A stretch of 64,000 nucleotides of DNA from Delphinus delphis (lineage: Eukaryota > Chordata > Mammalia > Artiodactyla > Delphinidae), in the NCBI RefSeq assembly GCF_949987515.2, contig NC_082697.1:20219730-20283729 (forward strand). Direction: 5' to 3'. The stretch's first letter is position 1. Each line of letters starts with the position of its first letter. This document shows, in pieces, positions 32,946-44,645 of this stretch. The notes beneath the pieces were generated by a model, which worked only from the letters and a program-made list of their open reading frames with translations, ran no database searches and was not told the origin of the DNA. Position numbers and translations under genes: made by a program.

Positions 32946-34421
32946 TATTCACTTGGACAGGAAATAGCTCTAGGCTGTGTCTGAGATCCCAGGAGCAGCT
33001 TCATGGGCATCCACAGGGTGATCAATAACATAATCATCTCATAAAGACATACAGTCTGTTCAGGTATAAGGGGTTGCTTGGTAAGGCAGAAATTTAATTC
33101 TTTCACAAGAGCGGCTAGGGACTCATCTGGTTCAAAGTGAACCAGCAAACCACTCTGCCTTCTAAGCTCTGAGAAGAGCCACTTAGAGGACTCTCTCAGT
33201 TATGCAAATTATGTAGGAGGAGACATTTTACCCAGGGGAAAAGTATAATGAGGACCTTCCTCACCTGACACAGGGTACTTCTCCCAATGTACCTAGGGAT
33301 GCAGAAATGTCTTGGAAGAAGTGAGTCAATCTTTCTAGGAGCCAAGAATTTCCTGGGAAAGGAAAGGATTGAAATCCCAAACCTGAGCCCAGGCATGTAG
33401 TGCAACATGACTGGAACATCTTTAAGTTGATTGGATGGTCTGCCCATTTTCAGAACAAAAGGACAATAAGGGTTCCAATAGAAGATTGACCAGAAGGAAG
33501 AGGGAGCCTGGCCTGGTAGCCCATGTTTGCCACCAGGCTGTAGGTTTTGCAGCTCTGGGACATGTAACCAAGGCTGTAACTCCTCTGAGTCCAGCCACCC
33601 TGACCCAGCTTCAGAACCAGTGATAGAACATGTGACTGTGAAATAGGATCTCCAGTGCCTTCCTCAACTCCATGTGCCTGCCCCAACTCTCTGAGCTTCT
33701 GAGTGAGAAAAACAAAAATGGATGCTGCTTCATTTCCACCCTCTAAATCTTGCCTGAAGCTGTACTTTGTGATCCACCCTAACAGGAAACATACAGGAAA
33801 GGGAATTCTAGACAATGCAGTTTAACTTAGCCAAGTTGACACATCATAAAACAAACCCAGATAAAACCAACCCAGTGAGACATAGCCAACACCCTGATCA
33901 AACCAGGCCTAAAGCCTGGATTCTCTGAACTAGTCAATTACAGCCAACAAATTTCCTCTGTCATTTAAGCTAGTGTAAACTGCCTCTTTTAAAATTTGTA
34001 GACCAAAAGTATCCTAACTGTTATAGCCAGGGAATAATATCAGGGTCCAGCCCTGGGCCAGGAAGAAGAATGTGGAGTCTAAATATCCCAGAGAAGGAAA
34101 AGGAGTCCAGAATAAGAAAGACTGAGTTAGCTCTTACTGTACTAAAGCTAAGCTAAAGAATCCTGTCCTAGAGAAACTTAAAGGAAACTTGTAGTCTGAC
34201 ACTAAGTGTTCCAGTCCAAAGAGCTAACCCCAAACTTTGGAGCAAGGAACAAACATTATATGATCCACTCCTGGGGCACTCAGGACTCTCTTCCACCTCA
34301 TTTCTTGTAACTCTGTTCTCTGTGGTTGTTAAAGTGGTTCATCATCATTTAACTTTTCACATCAGGCTCTTGTCACTCTCATCACTGAGTGTGACTCAAT
34401 GGCTTCTACTGACTCAGATAG
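32946..34421. other. Unassigned sequence
   Basis: No confident repeat or gene. Frames of 60-121 codons on both strands are unfamiliar. Confidence 0.4.
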
Positions 34422-34432
34422 AGAATAGGTCT

Positions 34433-35561
34433 CTCCTAAAAATAAAAATTAAAAATTGGTCTCTCCTAGAAGAGAACATAGGCAAACCATTCTCTGACAT
34501 AAATCATAGCAATGCTTTCTTAGGTCGGTCTCCCAAGGTAAAATAAATAAAAGCGAAAATAAACAAATGGGAGCTAATCAAACTTATAAGCTTTTGCACA
34601 GCAAAGGAAACCATAAACAAAACAAAAAGACAACGTACAGAATGGGACAAAATATTGGCAAATGCTGTGAGTGATAAGGGCTGAATTTCCAAAATATACA
34701 AATAGCTCATACAGTTCAATATCAAAAAAACAAACAACCCCATCAAAAAATGGTCAGAAGACCTAAACAGACAATTCTCCAAAGAAGACATGCATGTGAA
34801 AAGATGCTCAACATCACTAGTTATTAGAGAAATGCAAATCAAAACTACAATGAGGTATCACCTCACTCCAGTCAGAATGGCCATCATCAAAAAGTTTACA
34901 AATAATAAATGCTGAAGAGGGTGTGGAGAAAAGGGAGCCCTCCCACACTGTTGGTGGGAATGTAAATTGGTGCAGCCAATACGGAGAACAATATGGAGGT
35001 TATTCAAAAGACTAAAAATAGAACTACCATATGATCCAGCAATCCCACTCCTGGGCATATATCCAGAAAAGATGAAAACTCTAATTCAAAAAGATACATG
35101 CACCCCAATATTCATAGCAGCACTATTTACAATAGCCAGGACATGGAAGCAACTAAATGTCCATAGACAGACGAATGGATAAAGAAGATGTGGTGTATGT
35201 ATATATACATGCATACATACAATGGAATATTACTCAGCCTTAAAAAGGAATGAAATAATGTCATGTGCAGCGTCATGGATGGACCTAGAGGTTACCATAA
35301 TAAGTGAAGTATGTCAGACAGAGAAAGACAAATATCATACGATATCACTTATTTGTGGAATGATAAAAAATTATATAAATGAACTTATTTACAAAACTGA
35401 AACAGACTCACAGACATAGAAAACAAACTTAGGGTTACCAAAGGGGAAGGCAGGGGAGGGATAAACAGGAGTAAATTTGGGATTATCAGATATACACTGC
35501 TATATATAAAATAGATAAACCACAGGGACCTACCGTACAGCACAGGGAACAACAACAAAAA
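34433..35561 (+). mobile_element. LINE-1, 5'-truncated (~1.1 kb)
   Basis: Sense L1 from 'agaagagaacataggcaaac' to 'taccgtacagcacagggaac' and an A-rich tail. Perfect 11-bp duplications agaataggtct (34422-34432, 35562-35572). The 5' joint has a filler ending in a second copy of 'ggtctctccta'. Confidence 0.95.
34525..35420 (+). pseudogene. L1 ORF2 C-terminal pseudogene
   Basis: Broken frames encode the L1 ORF2 end: [20 protein letters not shown] with downstream [18 protein letters not shown], then a frameshift and MEYYSALKRNEIMSCAASWM with a final LICGMI. No catalytic domains. Confidence 0.9.
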
Positions 35562-35609
35562 AGAATAGGTCTTAATAAATACTTACAAACATTAAGGAGT
35601 AATGATTAA

Positions 35610-35825
35610 AAGAATAGTCTTTGAAGGAAGTTAAATCTATATTCAAATCCCGGCTCTACTACCTACTGAATATAATATATTGAGCCAAGTTCCTTAATCC
35701 ATTTAAGCCTCTATTTCCTCATCTGTAAAGTACAGTAAGTCCTATCCCACACAGTTACTGAGAGGATTAAAAGAGATGACGCACAAAGACTTACATAGGC
35801 TGGCGCTTAATAAATTGTCCCTCGG
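35610..35825 (+). repeat. MIR SINE
   Basis: 'attcaaatcccggctctact', 'gagccaagttccttaatcc', 'tcctcatctgtaaagtacag', 'aggctggcgcttaataaatt'. Confidence 0.9.
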
Positions 35826-35914
35826 TAAATTGCTATTGTGATTCTTCTTTCCACTACTATTTTAAGTATTCCATTATTACTACTATAGAAGAAATGTGAC
35901 TTCATTACAAATGA

Positions 35915-36305
35915 GTAGGAAAATTTAAGGAAGTGGGAACTCTAAGATGTATTAAAAAGCATGATGTCAATCTACATTTTAATCTTTTGGAACAATCTCT
36001 AAGACACTGAATGAGGGGGAAAAGCCAGTTGCAGAAGAGAGTATAGTAAGCTCACTTTTGTGTAAAACTGATATATGACACAGTATACCCTCGTATTTAT
36101 AGATACATCTTTCTAAGTGCATAGAATGTGACTTGAGTAACACACAAGAACCTGGTATCAGAGGCTGCCTCTGACAAGAATGATGAAGACAGGGTGGGGC
36201 AGGTCGAGGAAGTGAAGGGACATTCACTTTTACATACTCTGAATTTTTTACCATGAGTGTGTGCCCTGAATATTTGTATCACAGTTACAAGTTTCATAAA
36301 TGTCA
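35915..36305 (+). mobile_element. Ancient LINE-1 (L1M) 3' end
   Basis: 'aaagccagttgcagaagaga', 'cagtataccctcgtattta', 'ttacatactctgaatttttt', 'accatgagtgtg' follow the L1M 3' terminal region. Confidence 0.65.
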
Positions 36306-36332
36306 ACATTTGGTAATCTTTATTCTCTATAA

Positions 36333-36512
36333 ATCAGTAGTTCTCCAAGTGCGTCCCTCAAACCACCAGCCTCATCATCCTGTGGGAACTTGTTAGAAAT
36401 GCAGATTTCCAGGCTCTGCCATAGACCTAGGGAATCAGAAACTCTGAGGATGGGGTTCAGCTATTTGTGTTTTAATCAGACCTCCAGGTCATTCTGATGC
36501 ACCTGAAGTCCA
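36333..36512 (-). mobile_element. MER5A-type hAT transposon
   Basis: 'cagtagttctccaagtgcgt', 'tgtgggaacttgttagaaat', 'gaatcagaaactctgaggat', 'caggtcattctgatgcacct': end-to-end reverse-complement MER5A. Confidence 0.88.
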
Positions 36513-37505
36513 AGAACACTTACTTAAATGACATTGGTTTGCTAATGTCTCCTTTCTTAGTAGAAAAATCTGTTCTTACTGGTTCAAAACTTAGCCTCTC
36601 TGGAGCAACTACTCCATTGCCTTGTTGCCTTCTCCCTGATTGGACCTGGGCATGGGGGGCTCACCTGGCAACATGGTGTAGGAGGGAAGCAGGGAGGTGC
36701 AAGTCCATGTCCTTCTTCTGTGCTCACATGCAAGAGGATCATTCATGCCCTCCTCACCCTAACTTCACATTGTCTCCACAACAGTGACCCAAGCTCACCC
36801 ACTCCCATACCCTCTAGACCCCGGAGGACTTCAGGATGGTTTCCCACCTCACGTCAATGTGCGAAATAGATGATGCTGCCCTCAGGTGCCTCCACCTAGA
36901 ACCTCCCATACACATTGCCACTTTAGTCCAAAAGGCCTCTTGGCCACAGGGCTGCTTCCTGAAATTTGTCACTTCCCAAGGTACATCCCAGAAAGCCTGA
37001 AAGAGGTCTCTGCTATGCTGAAACTCTCCACATTTCATTTGGGTACTCTATGAGGAATTTGATCATTCTGGCAAGTTTTCCCAAAACTCCTTCCATGAAG
37101 TACAGTATTAGGCACCTTCTCAGGGACCTACCAGTATAGAAACCCCTGATCTCACCATTGAGATCCACTCTTTCTTGGAAACAGGTGAAACTTTGATCTC
37201 CTTTGGGCAGAAGAATGACTTTTGTGCCATCACCAGTCTTCCCTTCTCCTTGTTTTAAGGCATAAAGTCTATGTTGTAAGTTCTTCAGATCTTGGCTGTT
37301 GGGGATTCAAAAAATTCTTTTCTTTTTTAAGTTCCTGGCCCTTGCAATTGAAAGCTATGGCCAGTACTACGGCCTTTGCTATAGACCTGCAAATGCATGT
37401 TAGCTCAAACAAACTTTGTTTTTCTGTACCGTTCCTTCTCTGTACTCCCCATGGTAGTTCACAGTGACAGCCTGTAAAGGAGCAGGAAAAGAAAGCAGAA
37501 AAGAA
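36513..37505. other. Unassigned sequence
   Basis: No gene or confident repeat. Confidence 0.4.
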
Positions 37506-37509
37506 TTTA

Positions 37510-37516
37510 ACACACA

Positions 37517-37555
<39 letters not shown>
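37510..37555. repeat. (CA)n microsatellite
   Basis: About 22 CA units with one TA interruption, just before an old L1 fragment. Confidence 0.97.
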
Positions 37556-37557
<2 letters not shown>

Positions 37558-37559
37558 AA

Positions 37560-38475
37560 CTAGGGAAAAAAAAACATATATCTGATAAGAGTCTAGTATC
37601 CAGAATATATAAGAATTCTTACAACTTGACAACAGAAAGACCAACAGTCCAATTTAAAAATGAGCAAAGGACTTGGATAAACACTTTTCCAATGAAGATA
37701 TACAAATGGCCAACAAGCACATGTCATTAGTCATTAGGGAAATGCAAAACAGGTGTTCAAATAAAAACTTGTACAAAAATGTTCATAGCAGCACTACTTG
37801 TAAGAGCCAAAAGGTGAAACAATACAAATGTCCATCAGCTGATGAATGGACAAGCAAAATGTGGTATATCCAAAGAACAGACTATTATTTAACCATTAAA
37901 AATAATGAGGTGCTGACACATGCTACAACATGGATGAACCTTGAAAACATTCTGCTGAGCGAAAGAAGCCATACACCAAAGGCCACATATCATATGATTC
38001 CATTTATATGAAAAGTCCAGAATAGGAAACAGAAAGCAGATTAATAGTTGTCAGGGGCTGGATGTGAGGGAGGAATGAGGAATGATTGATAATGGGTATG
38101 GGGTCTCCTTTTTGGAGTGACAGAAATGTTCTGGAACTAGATAGCGGTGATGGTTGCACAACATTGTGAATGTACTAAATGCCACTAGATTGCACACTTT
38201 TATTTATTTTTTTATTGAAGTATCGTTGCTTTACAATATTGTGTTAGTTTCAGATATACAGCAAAGTGATTCAGTTATACATAGATATGTATATATCTAT
38301 TCTTTTTTTTATTCTTTTCCATTAAAGGTTATTACAAGATACTGAATATAGTTCCCTGTGTTATACAGTAAATCCTTGTTGTTTATCTAGATTGTACACT
38401 TTTTAAATGTACACATTTTTTTAAATGACAAATATGTTAAATTATGTCTTGTGTATTTTACCACAATAAAAACCC
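37560..38475 (+). mobile_element. Old LINE-1 (L1MA-like) 3' end, split by another L1
   Basis: 'gagtctagtatccagaatat', 'gatgaatggacaagcaaaat', 'tgtactaaatgccactagat' then, after the intruder, 'ttttaaatgtacacattttt' to 'taccacaataaaaacc'. Confidence 0.9.
38202..38386 (-). mobile_element. Short LINE-1 3' end inserted in old L1
   Basis: T-rich start, 'ttattgaagtatcgttgc', 'gttccctgtgttatacagta'. Flanked by 17-bp near-identical duplications ctagattgcacactttt / ctagattgtacactttt (38185-38201, 38387-38403). A ~185-bp severely truncated insertion. Confidence 0.93.
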
Positions 38476-38571
38476 CATAATCAAATTACTATTCCACTCT
38501 ATATGTATTACTTTTAAAATTCTATTTACCACACGAAACCACTTGGACAGCTCTAAATGGATATCAGCAGA

Positions 38572-39262
38572 GGAACAGAGATAAAGCACTGTCCTCAGAC
38601 AGCTCCTCTCAGAACTTGGAGTCAGAATCCCTGGTTTGAGTTCAAGCTCAGCCACTTCCTAGGGACACCTACCAGAAGCAGTGTTATGTGTCTATCACAC
38701 TATTTCCTCTCCCTCTGAACACAGAAAGACTACATTTTCCAGACTCCCCCATGTTCAGGATGGGGGCATGTGACAAAGTTCTTACCAATGGGAATGTGAA
38801 CCGAAGTGAAGTGTCACTTCCAGTCCAAGGCTGTTCTTAACTCACAGGTGGGAGTTCTCCACACTCTCTCTCTCTGATCTTCATGGCTGGACATAAGAAC
38901 CTTGAGAAGACAAGAGTTACAAGATGGGAACATCCAGCGTCCCTAAGCCACCTTTCAAGTAGAACCATCAAGAAGAGCCATCTGAGCCACATCAGACCAT
39001 GACATGAGTGAGCGGTAAGCTTTCACTTTGTAAGATCACTGAGACTTGGGATTTTGTTACCACAGCATACCTTTCCTGATACCGACTAATACATCAACTG
39101 TGTGGCTTTGAGGAAACCAGGGAACCTCTCTCAGGCAATTTCTTCATCCTCATTCCCCACTGAGCACATACCTCATAGGGTTATTATGAAGTTTAAACAA
39201 GATAATCCACATAAAATGCGGAATACAATGCCAGGCACATGCTAAATGATCAATAAAGTTTA
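38572..39262 (+). repeat. MIR SINE split by an LTR
   Basis: Left half 38572-38662 ('cttggagtcagaatccctgg', 'agctcagccacttcct'), right half 39093-39262 ('actgtgtggctttgagga', 'caatgccaggcacatgc'). The halves join in register around the LTR. Confidence 0.8.
38665..39093 (+). mobile_element. MaLR-like solo LTR inside MIR
   Basis: 'ttcttaccaatgggaatgtg', 'gtgtcacttccagtccaagg', 'gatcactgagacttgggatt', 'ttgttaccacagcatacc' and terminal gactaataca. Left edge uncertain. Confidence 0.7.
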
Positions 39263-40152
39263 GCTGTTTTTCTTTTTATTATCAAACACATTAACCATGA
39301 TCCCACTATGCTAACATGACCACCATCCATATTTTTCCTAGGCATATTTTTACATAAACATAAAAAATCATTTACACTATTCCATATATTGCTTTGATTT
39401 CCACTTGGGTTGATAATAAGGATTTTTTCATGTAACTGTATAGTCTTCCTGACCACCATTATCATTTATTACAAGCATTCTACTGGGAAGCTGTAGAATT
39501 AAAGAACATTTCATGCTTCTGGGTTTAGGACTCCCAGAAACCCTTTCTTAATCCACTGATTTGCCTATTAACAGTTCTCAAGCTCTCCCTGCACAATAAG
39601 AAATTTAGGTCTTTCTAAAAGTTATCCAGGACCCTCTGGCTGCAAGCAAATTAGGTGCCATTTCATCAGTCAATTTAAATCTAATGGCAGGTTCTTTTAA
39701 CAGCTAAATGCTTCTCTAGGAACTGGCCCAACCCCTCTGAAGCTAGCATGGCATGTTTCCAGAAGGTAAAACGTGCTCTAACTGCTTTACTTGCAATATA
39801 ACTTGGCTTCCGTCAAACTCCAGTTATTCTTCCATGTTAATAAATGCCACATGGGAAGGCGGAAACCAAAGGTCATATGTGTATGTATGTATATTTATAT
39901 GCAGGTATTAAACATGCATGGAACATATGTAGTCCCTCAATCACTTATTCATTTAATAGCTGTGCTGGAAATTTTACTGTACCAAGAGCTGGAAATATAC
40001 AAATATTTCATTCTCCCCAAAGAGGATGAGGAGATGGGGACCAATGACATCTCATGGATCTCAGAATAAATGCCAAAATTCTTACCATGTTTTCTAATGC
40101 CCTACATGCTCTGCCCCCCTGCTGACTCCCCTCAGCTTCAGCTCTGATCAAG
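39263..40152. other. Unassigned sequence
   Basis: Mostly unrecognised. 40060-40145 may be a short L2 piece ('gccctacatgctctgccccc'). Confidence 0.4.
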
Positions 40153-40575
40153 TGATGGTTAATTTTATGTGTCAACTTGACTGGGCTAAGAGATGTCCAG
40201 ATAGATGGTAAAACATTATTTCTGGATGTGTCCGTGAGGGTGTCTCCAGAAAGGATTAGCATTTGAATCAGTAGTCTGAGTAAAAAGACACCCTCATTGG
40301 GCTTCCCTGGTGGCGCAGTGGTTGAGAGTCCGCCTGCCAATGCAGGGGACACGGGTTCGTGCCCTGGTCCGGGAAGATCCCACATGCCGCGGAGCGGCTG
40401 GGCCCGTGAGCCATGGTCGCTGAGCCTGCACGTCCGGAGCCTGTGCTCCGCAATGGGAGAGGCCACAACAGTGAGAGGCCCGTGTACTGCAAAAAAAAAA
40501 AAAAAAGACACCCTCACCAATGCAAGTAAAATAAAATCATCTCCATTGGTACATTTGACGAGAGCAAAAGATTTA
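40153..40575 (+). repeat. LTR-like repeat, split by a SINE
   Basis: 'tgatggttaattttatgtgt', 'caacttgactgggctaag', 'gtccagatagatggtaaaac', 'gcatttgaatcagtagtctg': same family as 59330-59762. Interrupted at 40299-40501. Confidence 0.75.
40299..40501 (+). mobile_element. Young CHR SINE
   Basis: Full-length. Perfect 15-bp duplications aaaaagacaccctca (40282-40296, 40502-40516), with two extra bases before the element. Confidence 0.97.
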
Positions 40576-40577
40576 GC

Positions 40578-41093
40578 TGTTATGGTAGAGAGAATAATGC
40601 CTGCCCCCCCCAAAAAAATGTCCATGTTCTAATCCTCAGAACCTGTGAATGTGTTAAGGGTACATGTCAAGGGTTGCAGACGGAATTGAGGTTGCTAATC
40701 AGCTTACCTCAAGATAAAGAGATTATCCTGGATTATCCAGATGGGCTCAATGTAACCACAAGGGTCCTTAAATCGGGGAAAGGAGCCAGAAGAGTCGGCA
40801 CCAAAGAAATGACATCATGAGAAATATTTGACCAGCCATTCATTGTTGGTTTTGATGATGGAAGGAGGCCATGAGTCAAGGAATGTGGACAGCTTCTAGA
40901 AGCAGGAAAAGCCCAGAAATGGGTTCTCCTTTAGAGCCTGTAGAAGGAATTCAACCTTGTCGACACCTTGCTTTTGGCCCCATAAGACCCATTTCAGACT
41001 CTGATTTCTAGAACTGTAAGGTCATAAATCCGTGCTGTTTTCAGCAACTAAGTGTGTGGCAATGTGTTACAGCAGCAGTGGGAAACTCATGCA
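40578..41093 (+). mobile_element. MLT1A/B-type MaLR solo LTR, near full length
   Basis: 'tgttatggtagagagaataa', 'gagattatcctggattatcc', 'atgtaaccacaagggtcctt', 'cttctagaagcaggaaaag', 'tctagaactgtaaggtcata', 'gtgttacagcagcag'. About 515 bp. Confidence 0.93.
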
Positions 41094-42105
41094 GATTTTG
41101 ATACCTAGAATTTGGATGTTGCTCTAACAAGTACCTTAAAATGTAGAAGTATCTCTTCCAAGAGAAGGATACAGAGTTTGAAGACACAGAGGTGTAGAGG
41201 GTGATGGAAAGGAAGTACAGATCCCAGCATGAGAGACTGGAAGGCCACAGTTAGAGCTGGTTTGGAGCAAGTTACACTCACCCCTGGTAGTCATCCAGGA
41301 CAAAGCTTCCTAAGAGCTTTGTCCTAAGAATCCTCAAAATAGCCTCTCTACTGAGCACAGAGAGTTCACACTCTCTGATTTCAGGGTTTGCTACTTCCGT
41401 ACAAAGCAAGACAATTTCGACTCTGTTTACCCATTAACCATGACCCGGGAGGCATTTGTGTAGCCTTCCTCAGTGACAGGAAGAAAAGGGTTAACCTCCT
41501 CTCTGGCTAAAGCGACTGTCCTCCTAGCTCTCTATGGGGCAGAAATCAATGAAAGCTGTTTTCATCCAAGTAAAAATAAATCTTAATCACCTTTGTAAAG
41601 AAGGAGAAGATAAACAGGCAGCGTTCTAAAAATGAACTCCCCTATTTAACAACTGTTAAATGCTATTTCTTGAACAATACCAAAGATGACATCACATTCA
41701 GGTTATAGGGTGGGTATCATCAGCTGCTGATTAGGGAGCAACTGAAAAGGGGGAGGAAAGTAAATGAAGATACATAAATAGATTCAGAAAAGTTTGTGCA
41801 GAGGGCTCTCTGAATGTGTAAGGCATATGGAAATGAGCAAGACAGCAGCACATTTCTGACATCACGGGCTGATATCAAAGAGGATATCCAGGTACCACCA
41901 CACTCCCCTTGATGCCTCCAGCATCATGTCCTAGGCTGGGTGGCCTCTGTTACTGACCCATGAGGCAATGTAAAACCATAAAAACCTTCAGCCCACATGT
42001 TTTCTGCCACTTTCACATCTCCCATGTTTTCCCTAAAGCCTTTATAGTACAACTTCCAATTTCCCTCCCTTCTACTACTGAAGATGCCTGCTTGAGTGCT
42101 CTCAA
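41094..42105. other. Unassigned, contains a possible regulatory block
   Basis: No repeat recognised. 41540-41760 is rich in factor-like sites: aatcacctttgt, gaacaatac, a CRE-like tgacatcac and cagctgctga. Inference only. Confidence 0.3.
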
Positions 42106-42109
42106 TGGC

Positions 42110-42511
42110 TCCATTTTCCATATTGTTGGAATTATTTACTCCTTCATGACCTGTAAAGAGAACATACATTCTCATTGACTTGGGGCTTGACCATGTGACA
42201 TGCTTTGACCAGTGGCCAGTGAACAGATGTGACATATGCTATGTCCATGCAGAAGTTAAGATGCATTCCAAGTTTCTACCTCTTAAAATCTCTTAATCTT
42301 CCCTTCTGTCGTAAGAATAGAGTGTCCTAGATTAGGATGTCTCCTTGACTCCCTCAACCTGAATCCCAAAATGAAAGTCACTGAACAGAGCTTCAGCCAA
42401 ACTGCAGCTGCTAAAATGTAGTATAAGAGAGAAATAAATTTGTGTTGTTATAAAGTACAGATATTCGAGGGACTGTTTGTTATCACACCAATTGAAATCT
42501 GACTATTACAC
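42110..42511 (+). mobile_element. MaLR-like solo LTR
   Basis: 'gaccatgtgacatgctttga', 'ccagtggccagtgaacag', 'gagaaataaatttgtgttgt' and terminal gactattaca fit the MLT1 layout. 5' edge uncertain. Confidence 0.72.
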
Positions 42512-42579
42512 AGCCCACTTCAATGACTTCTCCTCAATTTTTATCCTGCTCAGTCCCTGCAAGAGCATTTCCCAAAGTA

Positions 42580-42700
42580 TATCTTCAGAGCCATAGTCAT
42601 GAAAGAGGCGTAACGGGAGTAGGATAAAATCCTGCATAACCACTCTTGGAGATTCATGATGCCCATCAGCATATTAAAGGCTCTGACAAGTCCTGCAGTA
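42580..42700. repeat. Interspersed repeat, family unassigned
   Basis: 'aaaggctctgacaagtcctg' shared with 10105 and 25058; preceded by 'cccaaagtatatcttcagag'. Likely an old DNA transposon. Confidence 0.5.
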
Positions 42701-42705
42701 TATGG

Positions 42706-42896
42706 TAGTGGTTAAAAGTATGAGCTCTGGAATTGCCCGGATTCGAATCCTGGGTCTACTACTGCTTACTAGGTGAGTGGCTTTGACAGATCACTTCATC
42801 TATTTGAGCCTCAGTGTTCTCATTTGAAAACTGAAGATAATGAGAGTACCTTCACAGGGTTATTTTGAGGATTAAAGGAAATAATGAAAATGAAGT
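42706..42896 (+). repeat. MIR SINE, near full length
   Basis: tRNA-like head 'agtggttaaaagtatgagct' (A box) and 'ggattcgaatcctgggtcta' (B box), then 'ttcacagggttattttgagg'. One of the best-preserved MIRs here. Confidence 0.93.
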
Positions 42897-43765
42897 ACTA
42901 ACGGACTTTTGTCCAGGTCACAGAGTGACCCATCCTTCTCCAAACTCATATAAACGGCATATGAAGTATTTTAAAGTGTTAAAAACATATGTATAATCAT
43001 GCTCAGAAACAATATTCAAATCTCTTTGGACTAGGAATGGGATGAAATTCCACAATTCGGTGGGGAATGGAGAAAGGGAGGTTGAGGGTTCACCAGGCAC
43101 TGAAGCTAGAATCAGGTAGTGAGGCTGAAGAGCCCAATTCCCACAGAAGAATGGGACTGAACATTCTTCGTGCACGGCAGGGAAAAAGAGAGAGTTTCAC
43201 AAACGAGGCCAGGGACTATGACTGTGCCTCCCCCTGCCCTGCAAACAGGTTGAAATTTTCCGTCATTTACCCAAGAATTTGAAGCTATAACTGAGATGTG
43301 GACGCATGGTGGAAGGAGAAAGCAGGACACGTAAGTATTGATGAACCTGGCACATGTATTCTCTGACTCAGGGGCTGGAGCTGTTCTATCCCCAGGGAGT
43401 GAGAGCTCTGAGCTGCTAGTGTAAAACCAGTTTCTGAATTGTGGACAGTTGAGGCCAGGCAGAGACAACCATGATTCCATGGTGAGTGAAGGGAAAGCAG
43501 CGTAGGAGCTCACAATCAAGACAGACACACAAACAAAAATTACAAATCAAATTAGAGAAATTAACATCTTGATAGGGATCCAATAAATAAAACAATGGGA
43601 GAATTCATATCTGAAGAAAAATAAATACTATGAAACATTTTTAAAGATGTGTAAAATTTAAAAAGAAATATAAGCATAGCATGTTATCAATTTTTATCAT
43701 GTTTGTGCGTAACACTCCTACATCAGTAGCTCTAGCTACGATTACTCTTTTGCACCCCAGTTCTA
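42897..43765. other. Unassigned sequence
   Basis: Nothing recognised. Confidence 0.4.
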
Positions 43766-43769
43766 TATT

Positions 43770-43945
43770 TTCAACCTCTAGATAGCTATCTGGGGAAAGT
43801 TGTTCCACTTCTTTAGGCCTCAAGTTTCCTATTCTGTAAAATTAGGTTGTTGCTGGGATCACAAGATAATCTACGTAAAGTGTTCTGTATAATGCCTGGT
43901 GTTTAGTCAATTTTCAATAAATGTGAATTACCGTAATTATTACTA
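43770..43945 (+). repeat. MIR SINE relic
   Basis: 'gcctcaagtttcctattctg', 'taaaattaggttgttgctgg', 'ataatgcctggtgtttagtc'. Confidence 0.75.
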
Positions 43946-44645
43946 ATCTTCCAAAAACAATAAAAAGTATTGAACAAGACAAGACTCAAAGCCTGATGGG
44001 CCTCCACTGAGGACCTCCTTCTGGGCTAGCGCTGAACTATATGTCCATGCTTGAACAAGAAATTCCACCGACTGGGACCACTTCTGAAAGAGATTTGGAT
44101 GACCCAGATATATGGTTTATTCAAGACTGCATCATGCAAAAGCAGAATTAATCTGTTTGAGTCTGTTTTCTACAGAGAAAAAAAAAAGACTTTCATGTTA
44201 TAATATTTCTCCTGTTTAGCAGTTTGGGCTAATTACTGAGATATCACTTTACTGGACTCACACTGCAAACCCAGCACAAATTGTAAACTTCTACATGGAG
44301 AAAATGCAAACAATTTGTGCAATTATACAAAAAACTTAAGTCAGGTTTAAAAGAAACCTCAATGAAGAAAAATGTGACTCTGACTCCTGTTCTAGACTCT
44401 AATGAGACTTTTATGAGACCATAAAGAAGGCAAATTAGATACCAATATAAAGCATTTTACATCACAATAGATAAATTTGTCCTCTTGAGAAGTCATCCTA
44501 GGCCATGTTTCCTACATACTCTTGGTCTTCCAAAGACCTGGGATCCCTGATTCCTACATCTGAGGCACATTTCCAAACCCCAGTGGGCCGCTTTCTTCAC
44601 ATCTGAGATCTCAAGGACTTTGCACAGTATTTACCACTTTCTACT
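43946..44645. other. Unassigned AT-rich sequence
   Basis: Nothing recognised. Confidence 0.4.

Noticed and set aside
40008..40625. 205-codon minus-strand frame
   Set aside because: Its middle is the antisense CHR SINE; the repeated peptide ([19 protein letters not shown] type) recurs at every SINE in the window.
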